Assembly: GCF_011369485.1 (NCBI RefSeq)
Contig: NZ_VXCA01000007.1
Location: 62,001-126,000, forward strand
Source of the DNA: Pseudomonas atagonensis
GTDB taxonomy: Bacteria > Pseudomonadota > Gammaproteobacteria > Pseudomonadales > Pseudomonadaceae
Length of the DNA stretch: 64,000 bases
Direction: 5' to 3'
Every line of letters begins with the position of its first letter. Position 1 is the first letter of the stretch. Positions 58,676 to 64,000 of the stretch are shown one piece after another. Under the pieces are notes generated by a model. That model was not told the DNA's origin, searched no databases, and worked only from the letters and a program-made list of their open reading frames with translations. Made by a program: the position numbers and the translations under genes.

Positions 58676-59401
58676 TTATTTGATCGGGGTCGGCAGCGCG
58701 TCGGAGACGGCGGCGACCTGGTTGCCGGTGGCCGGTTTGGCCGGTGCCGGGGTTTTCAGTTTTTCTGCGCGTTGCTGGGCTTCGGTGAATTGTTCCGGGG
58801 ACAGTTTGGCGCGGCTGACGATTTCGGCGGCTTGTGGCCAGTTGTTCTGGTAGAGCAGCAAGGTGACCATGTTCACCGCCGCCAGTTGGTTGTTCTGCTT
58901 GAGTTCAATCGCGGTGAGGAATTCGAAGCGGGCGTCGTCCAGGCGCAGTTGGTTGAGGTAGACCACGCCGAGGTCGTTGCGGATTTTTTCGTCGGTGGGC
59001 GCCAGGCGGGCTGCGCGTTGCAGGTGAGCCTGGGCCTGGCCGTTGTCGCCACGGGCGGCGTAGAGTTGGCCGAGGCCGTGTTCGGCTTCGGCGTTCAGGC
59101 AACCGCCGATCAGGCTGCGGTACAACGGTTCGGCTTCGTTGCGCCCAAGCAGGCGATAGACCTTGGCTTTGCGCAGGCGCACTTCGCTGAGGTTGTCCGG
59201 CAGGCTTTGCAGGTTGGCGAGGCTGGCGTGCAGTTTGCCGTCGTTGGCGAGGTCGTCCGCCAGGTTCAGGGCCAGTTCCTGTTCGGAGCTCAACTTGCTG
59301 CAACTGGCGGGTGACAACAGGCTCGTCCACGGCGCCTGGCCGTCGGTGGCGCAACCGCCGAGCAGCAACAGACTTGCCATGACAATCAGTACTTTCATCA
59401 A
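58676..59401 (-). CDS. tadD: Tad pilus lipoprotein TadD (TPR)
   Basis: A 241-residue lipoprotein with tetratricopeptide repeats, needed for Tad secretin or pilus assembly. The lipobox is LLLGGC at the end of the signal peptide. TPR-like repeats are seen as KAKVYRLLGRNEAEPLYRSL, HGLGQLYAARGDNGQAQAHL and LGVVYLNQLRLDDARFEFLT. It is between tadC (20 bases upstream) and DUF3613 and is complete. Confidence 0.92.
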   Translation of the reverse strand: MMKVLIVMASLLLLGGCATDGQAPWTSLLSPASCSKLSSEQELALNLADDLANDGKLHASLANLQSLPDNLSEVRLRKAKVYRLLGRNEAEPLYRSLIGGCLNAEAEHGLGQLYAARGDNGQAQAHLQRAARLAPTDEKIRNDLGVVYLNQLRLDDARFEFLTAIELKQNNQLAAVNMVTLLLYQNNWPQAAEIVSRAKLSPEQFTEAQQRAEKLKTPAPAKPATGNQVAAVSDALPTPIK

Positions 59402-59421
59402 ACGCTCTCCATGAGCCAGGG

Positions 59422-60306
59422 TCAGTTTGCAAAGGCCCGGGCGATTGCGGTGAAGCCCGGTCCGGCGAGTACGATCAGCAGTGCCGGAAACAGAAACACC
59501 ATCATCACCACCGACATCTTCGCGGACATTTTTGAGACGTATTCCTGCAAGCGGGTCAGGCGTCGGTCATCGAGCAATTGCTTGAGCGCCAGCAACGATT
59601 TCATCGCACCGCCGCCCTGTTGGATCAGTTGCTGGAGGATCACGCAGGTGTCGGTGAACTCATCGACGGCGAGCATCACCGCCGCTTTGTTCAGCTCTTG
59701 GCCGAGTTCCAGCCCGGAGTCGACGCGACTGAGGATCAGGCGCAGTTCGCTGGTCAGTTCCGGCAGCAGTTTTTGCGCTTCGGTACCGAGTACGCGCAGT
59801 GCTTGTTCGACGGCCATGCCGGATTCGAAGAGGATGCGAAGCAAAGGAATGAACGTGGAAATTTCCACGGCGATGGTTTTCTGTCGTCTCCCGGCGGCGT
59901 AGGCGAGCAGGCGTTTGGGCAGCAGATAACCGCCGCCGGTGGCGAGCATGGGCACCAGCCAGCGTTGGCCGGCCTGCGGAAAAAACACCTCTTGCAGAAA
60001 GATCGCCAGCCCCAGCGTCAGCAACGGCGTACCGATCTGGCAGGCCGCGTAGAGTGCGCGCTCGTTGGCGCGGCGCCAGCCGAGGCGGTTGAGCAGGGTC
60101 TGGGTTTCGCTGTCGATGCTCACCGAGCGTTGCCCGAACCGGCTGCTGCCCAATGCGCGCAGCAAGCTGCCGAAACGGTTCTCGCGCACCAGATGACCTT
60201 GCAGGCGTTGATTGACCTGGCGAACTCGGCGCCGCTCTGTCAGCAAATGATTGACCACCAGCAGCAGGGCGCCGAGCAGCAACATCAGAGCGGCGAGGTA
60301 GACCAT
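59422..60306 (-). CDS. tadC: Tad inner-membrane protein TadC
   Basis: A 294-residue type II secretion F-domain protein that, with TadB, forms the inner-membrane platform. N-terminal helix MVYLAALMLLLGALLLVVNHLL is followed by two central helices, the T2SSF domain (ISTFIPLLRILFESGMAVEQALRVLG; LELGQELNKAAVML; VILQQLIQQGGGAMKSLL) and a C-terminal helix VVMMVFLFPALLIVLAGPG. Length fits. One base separates it from tadB, so they are coupled. Confidence 0.94.
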   Translation of the reverse strand: MVYLAALMLLLGALLLVVNHLLTERRRVRQVNQRLQGHLVRENRFGSLLRALGSSRFGQRSVSIDSETQTLLNRLGWRRANERALYAACQIGTPLLTLGLAIFLQEVFFPQAGQRWLVPMLATGGGYLLPKRLLAYAAGRRQKTIAVEISTFIPLLRILFESGMAVEQALRVLGTEAQKLLPELTSELRLILSRVDSGLELGQELNKAAVMLAVDEFTDTCVILQQLIQQGGGAMKSLLALKQLLDDRRLTRLQEYVSKMSAKMSVVMMVFLFPALLIVLAGPGFTAIARAFAN

Positions 60307-60307
60307 G

Positions 60308-61192
60308 TCAGACGCTCCGCAACATGCGCCAGAGCGCCAGGCTTCCGAACACCTGGAGCACTGCCGCGCTGATCAACATGTGCTGCCCGCTTGTGTCGTT
60401 CCACATCCCCAGCATGTAACCGGGGTTGGTCAGCATGAAGTAACTCACCAACAGTATCGGCAGCGAGCCGAGCACCCACGCGGTCATGCGCGTCTCACCT
60501 GTCAGCGCGCGCAGTTGGCGTGCACCCTGATCGCGTTCGCGGATCAGTTTGATCAGGTTCTCCAGCAACTCGCTGGCATTGCCGCCGTAGCGATGATTGA
60601 CCTTCAGGCCGAGGGCGAACATGCGCAGTTCGTCCTGCTCGTAGAGTTCGGCGAAGTCGCTGACGGCGTCCGGCAAATTCACCCCCAATTGTACGTTGCG
60701 CTGGACGCGGCCCATGGCTTGTTTCAGTGGGTCGTCACTGGCTTCGATCCCGCCCATGACGGCGTCGCTGAGCGTGCGGCCGGACTTCAGGCTGCGCACG
60801 GTGTGATCGAGCAGCTGTGGCAGTTGCTCGATCATGCGTTTGATTCGGCGGCGGTAAAGAAAGGCGATGTAAAGCCGCAGCAGCAATGGCGGTGCCAGCA
60901 ACATGATCAGCAAACCGATCCAGTTGAACAGCAGATAACCCAGCCCGATCATCAGCGCCCACAAACTCATCCACAAGCCGAATCGCTCGGTCGGCCGGCC
61001 GAGGCCGGCGCGCAGAAACATTCTTTCCAGACCGACCCATTTCGGTTTTTCCGTGGCCAGTTGCGGTTGCCCGGCCGCCAGTCGGCCCAGCACTTTTTCC
61101 GTGGCAGTCTTGTGCAGGCCATGCAGGAACAGGCGAATCGACAGCCCGAGCAGGGTCAGGCAAATGATGATGAGAATGACCGGTCCCAGCAT
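60308..61192 (-). CDS. tadB: Tad inner-membrane protein TadB
   Basis: A 294-residue paralogue of TadC with the same layout. N-terminal helix VILIIICLTLLGLSIRLFLHGL, central helices (LMIGLGYLLFNWIGLLIMLLAPPLLLRLYIAFLY), T2SSF block (IEQLPQLLDHTVRSLKSGRTLSDAVMGGIE; VNLPDAVSDFAELY; NHRYGGNASELLENLIKLI) and C-terminal helices. It is 18 bases downstream of tadA. Confidence 0.94.
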   Translation of the reverse strand: MLGPVILIIICLTLLGLSIRLFLHGLHKTATEKVLGRLAAGQPQLATEKPKWVGLERMFLRAGLGRPTERFGLWMSLWALMIGLGYLLFNWIGLLIMLLAPPLLLRLYIAFLYRRRIKRMIEQLPQLLDHTVRSLKSGRTLSDAVMGGIEASDDPLKQAMGRVQRNVQLGVNLPDAVSDFAELYEQDELRMFALGLKVNHRYGGNASELLENLIKLIRERDQGARQLRALTGETRMTAWVLGSLPILLVSYFMLTNPGYMLGMWNDTSGQHMLISAAVLQVFGSLALWRMLRSV

Positions 61193-61210
61193 GTTCGGTG
61201 GTCCTCGCCG

Positions 61211-62479
61211 TCAGCCTGGATGGGCGTCAAGGCGCAGCTTGTCGCCGGCCGGGTTGACCGCTTCGCGCAGGAAGCCGAAACCGGTGCGGCGATCCAGGCG
61301 AAACAGGGTGTTGGTGACGTAGACGTCTTCGCGAATGCCGACCACTTCCACCACCTCGCTGACACAGCGACGGCCATCGGGCATGCGCGTCAGTTGAATG
61401 ATCACGTCCAATGCCGCGCAGATCATCTGGCGCAAGGTGCGTTCGGCGATCGAGCGTCCGGTCAGGCCGACCAGTGTCTCCAGGCGCAGCAACGCATCCT
61501 GCGCATTGTTGGCGTGCACGGTGCTCATTGAACCGTCGTGACCGGTGTTCATTGCGGTGAGCACATCGACCACTTCGACGCCGCGAATCTCGCCGAGGAT
61601 GATCCGGTCGGGGCGCATGCGCAGGGCGTTGCGGATCAGGTCGCTGGCCTTTACTTCGCCGTGACCCTCGGCATTCGGCGGGCGGGTTTCCAGGCGGACG
61701 ACATGGGGGTGGCCGAGCTGAAGTTCGGCGACGTCTTCGATGGTCACCAGACGTTCGTGGGGGTTGATCAACTGGCTGAGGATGTTCAGCAATGTGGTTT
61801 TGCCGGTGCCGGTGCCGCCGCTGATGAGGATGTTGCAGCGTTTGCCGACGGCGTTTTGCAGGAACTCGAAGATCGCCATGTCGATGGTCTGCATGGCCAT
61901 CAGGTCGCTGCTTTTAAGCATGTCCTTGCGGAATTTTCGAATCGACAGGCACGGGCCGTCGAGGGCGATCGGCGGGATGATCGCGTTGACCCGGCTGCCA
62001 TCCGGCAGGCGCGCATCGACCATCGGCGAGGACTCGTCGAGCCGTCGCCCGAGGGGCGCAAGGATGCGTTGCATGACGCGTTCGACGTGATGTGCATCGA
62101 TAAAACGCAGGTCACTTTGATGCAGCACGCCGTCGCGCTCGATGAACACCCGGTGCGGGCCGTTGACCAGAATTTCCGTCACTGACTGATCGCGCAGCAG
62201 CACTTCCAGCGGGCCGAACCCGGTGAGCTCATCGACGATTTCTTCGCCCAGTCGCTCCATTTCGTAGCGGGAGATTGCCAGGTGCAGACGGGCGATGTAT
62301 TCGGCGACTTTATCGGTGACAAACTGCGCGAGTTGCTGGCGCGAACCTTCCAGCAGGTTTTTCCCCGACTCTTCGATGGCGTCGATGATGTAGCGGTGTA
62401 GCACCAGTTTCAGGCCTTCGTGGTCGGTGTTGCCGGCGGCGCCGCGCTGCGGTGCACCAAAGAGTTTTTCCGCGCTCAT
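61211..62479 (-). CDS. tadA: Tad pilus ATPase TadA (CpaF family)
   Basis: Cytoplasmic secretion ATPase of the VirB11/CpaF type that powers pilus assembly, 422 residues. Key motifs are the N-terminal helical domain ending [21 protein letters not shown], Walker [21 protein letters not shown], the Asp box [20 protein letters not shown], Walker [18 protein letters not shown] and the His box [13 protein letters not shown]. All catalytic elements are intact. It overlaps tadZ by 4 bases. Confidence 0.96.
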   Translation of the reverse strand: MSAEKLFGAPQRGAAGNTDHEGLKLVLHRYIIDAIEESGKNLLEGSRQQLAQFVTDKVAEYIARLHLAISRYEMERLGEEIVDELTGFGPLEVLLRDQSVTEILVNGPHRVFIERDGVLHQSDLRFIDAHHVERVMQRILAPLGRRLDESSPMVDARLPDGSRVNAIIPPIALDGPCLSIRKFRKDMLKSSDLMAMQTIDMAIFEFLQNAVGKRCNILISGGTGTGKTTLLNILSQLINPHERLVTIEDVAELQLGHPHVVRLETRPPNAEGHGEVKASDLIRNALRMRPDRIILGEIRGVEVVDVLTAMNTGHDGSMSTVHANNAQDALLRLETLVGLTGRSIAERTLRQMICAALDVIIQLTRMPDGRRCVSEVVEVVGIREDVYVTNTLFRLDRRTGFGFLREAVNPAGDKLRLDAHPG

Positions 62480-63666
62480 GAGCTGCCTCGCAAGCGCTCG
62501 AACCAGGTGACTTTCGGTTTCGCCAGACCTTCGGAGCGCTTGGCCAGTCGTTCACCGAGGGTGCGCAGGCTCTGCGTGAGTTTTTCCCGGGGCGCCAGAT
62601 CGAACAGGCTGACACCCTGATTCTTGGCGTTCAGGCGTACTTCGGCGTTGTCCGCCAACACCGCGATCACTTCCAGGTTGAAGGTTTTGCCAAGGGTGTC
62701 GGCGTTGGGCGCGACGTTGTTCAGGTAGCGATCAATGAGCAGGCGCCCGTGGTCGAGTTTCATGCCTTTTTCGCGCCACTGATTGAGCACCGCCAGGTTG
62801 CGTCGGCAGTTGAGAACGTTCTGGTCGGTGTACCAGAGCAACTTGTCGCAGTGGCTGACAAAGGTGCGCAACGCTTCGCTGTCGGCCTGGCCGGTGAGGT
62901 TCACGACGATATGCTGGAAGTGCTGACGCAGGGCGCTGAGCAGCATGAACAGTTCGGCTGCGCTGGTGGTTTCCAGCGGTTCGTCACTGCCGGCATAGGC
63001 CAGAATCCGCAGTCCGGCTTCAGCGCTGGTGAAGGCGCTGTCGATCAGCGTGGCATCGAGCCTGCGCAGATGGCGCAAGGCGTCGCCGAAGTGGAATGAA
63101 CTCTCCAGTCCCAACAACGCCAGGCTGTCGCCACGGGGCAAGCCGAGATCGAGCAACAAGGTTTGCTGCCCGCTCTTTTGCACCACCAGCGCCATGTGGT
63201 TGGCCAGCAGCGCGCCGTCAGAACTGCTTTGCACGCCGTACATCACGGTGAGGCCGCCCAGCTGCGTGTTGGGCGCGACGGCCGGCAGGCGTTTGCTCAG
63301 GCGTCGTACCAGCCCGGCGACCTCGCTGGAGCGCGAACCATAAGCGACGAAATCCCGCGCGCCGGCACGCATGGCGTTCAGCACCAGCTGATTGTCCATG
63401 CCGTCGCCCAGCGCGACGATGGCCAGCATCGGCTTGGCTTCCAGGGCGCCTTCGATCAGCGCGCTTTGCGCCACCACGTGTTCGCGGTCAAGGCCGACGA
63501 AGACCAGATTAGCGAACGTCACGTCGACGAGCGCGAGCAATTCGTCGAGGCTGCCGCCACCGGCGCTGACCACCTGACCGAGCGGCGCGAGGGCGCTCTG
63601 CAGCCATTCCAGATCGGTGCTGTTGCGGGTGATGGCGAGGAAGGTCTGGCTCAGGCTCTGGCTCAT
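62476..63666 (-). CDS. tadZ: Tad pilus localisation protein TadZ (CpaE-like)
   Basis: A 396-residue protein with an N-terminal receiver-like domain (SQTFLAITRNSTDLEWLQSAL ... GARDFVAYGSRSSEVAGLVRRL) and a C-terminal MinD/ParA-like ATPase domain. It helps place the Tad machine at the pole in other bacteria. The Walker A position reads VMYGVQSSSDGALLANHMAL, without the GKT/S core, so it probably lacks ATP hydrolysis; some TadZ proteins are degenerate there. The start overlaps rcpA (ATGA) and the end overlaps tadA. Confidence 0.9.
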   Translation of the reverse strand: MSQSLSQTFLAITRNSTDLEWLQSALAPLGQVVSAGGGSLDELLALVDVTFANLVFVGLDREHVVAQSALIEGALEAKPMLAIVALGDGMDNQLVLNAMRAGARDFVAYGSRSSEVAGLVRRLSKRLPAVAPNTQLGGLTVMYGVQSSSDGALLANHMALVVQKSGQQTLLLDLGLPRGDSLALLGLESSFHFGDALRHLRRLDATLIDSAFTSAEAGLRILAYAGSDEPLETTSAAELFMLLSALRQHFQHIVVNLTGQADSEALRTFVSHCDKLLWYTDQNVLNCRRNLAVLNQWREKGMKLDHGRLLIDRYLNNVAPNADTLGKTFNLEVIAVLADNAEVRLNAKNQGVSLFDLAPREKLTQSLRTLGERLAKRSEGLAKPKVTWFERLRGSS

Positions 63667-64000
63667 TGCGACAACCCGCTGCGCTTGTCGAAGTTGCCGT
63701 TTTCGAGGAAGAACATGCGATAGAAGTTCGGGTCGTAGTTACGCAGTTTTTCTCCCGGCAGCGCCGGCAGTTGGGCGTCGGCGGCCAGTGGCTGCACCAG
63801 GTGCGGGGTGACGATCATCAGCAGTTCGCGCTCTTCGCGCTTGATCTGCGAACCCTTGAAAAACGCCCCGAGCACCGGGATGTCGCCGAGGCCGGGAAAC
63901 TTGTTCACCTGCGAGCTGTTGGTGGTGCTGATCAAACCGCTGATGACAAAACTTTCGCCGTCGCCCAGCGAAACGCTGGTGTCGGTGCGGCGGATGGTCA
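63663..64000 (-). CDS. rcpA: Tad secretin RcpA (CpaC), C-terminal part
   Basis: The outer-membrane secretin channel for the Tad pilus; only about the last 112 residues lie in the window and the frame is open to the right edge. The secretin signature is visible: IRRTDTSVSLGDGESFVISGLIS, then FPGLGDIPVLGAFFKGSQIKREERELLMIVTPHLVQPL. An S-domain-like tail (NYDPNFYRMFFLENGNFDKRSG) follows. It overlaps tadZ by 4 bases, so it is the upstream member of the same operon. Confidence 0.93.
   Translation of the reverse strand, partial: TIRRTDTSVSLGDGESFVISGLISTTNSSQVNKFPGLGDIPVLGAFFKGSQIKREERELLMIVTPHLVQPLAADAQLPALPGEKLRNYDPNFYRMFFLENGNFDKRSGLSQ

Overview
The window reads as chromosome of a fluorescent Pseudomonas (P. 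fluorescens group). Evidence is the high G+C coding, the repeated extragenic palindromes of the 'GTGGGAGCGGGCTTGCTCGC' kind, and gene order. The stretch retS-purD-purH-fis-dusB-DUF3426-prmA-accC-accB-aroQ-dsbD-ctpL-gcbA-DUF2333-NUDIX-yciH-speA matches, from memory, the P. aeruginosa PAO1 block PA4856 to PA4839.

Layout. 1-778: 3' part of a DUF4329-like gene. 867-8200 (minus): metal block with a TonB-dependent siderophore-type receptor, a PepSY membrane protein with a His/Met-rich loop, the copper receptor OprC, and a PCu(A)C copper chaperone flanked by two DUF2946 proteins. 8298-8894 (minus): a HigB/HigA-like toxin-antitoxin pair. 9054-16560: cobalamin corrin-ring genes in two divergent overlapping operons, cobL-cbiD-cobK (minus) and cobG-cobH-cobI-cobJ (plus). 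16958-19403: three consecutive A+T-richer genes of unknown function that appear to be divergent paralogues of one another, separated by terminator-like hairpins; this is the most novel part of the window. 19469-42736: marC, then the conserved housekeeping block from retS to speA (GacS/Rsm signalling, purines, fatty-acid precursor, shikimate step, disulfide relay, chemotaxis, c-di-GMP, polyamine). 42970-45995: a short VgrG, a DUF4123 adaptor and a lipoprotein alpha/beta hydrolase, which look like an accessory type VI secretion cluster. 45989-50297: MATE efflux, a small membrane protein, a MazG-like NTPase, CmoM and two DUF4136 lipoproteins. 50448-64000: most of a Tad/Flp pilus locus (tadG, sensor kinase pprA, tadE/F-like pseudopilin, prepilin peptidase fppA, regulator pprB, DUF3613, tadD, tadC, tadB, tadA, tadZ and the end of the secretin rcpA), interrupted by an 825-bp repeat-rich gap and a DUF6124 gene.

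How it works together. OprC, PCu(A)C, DUF2946 and PepSY proteins plausibly form a copper import and handling unit next to an iron-siderophore receptor. The cob genes carry precorrin-2 through ring contraction by the aerobic route, with CbiD in place of CobF. RetS, GcbA and PprAB are all switches of the planktonic-to-attached transition, and the Tad pilus under PprB is one output of that switch. Start codons were reassigned where a better ribosome binding site, family N-terminus or signal peptide argued for it. No tRNA, rRNA, CRISPR array, transposase or prophage gene was seen.
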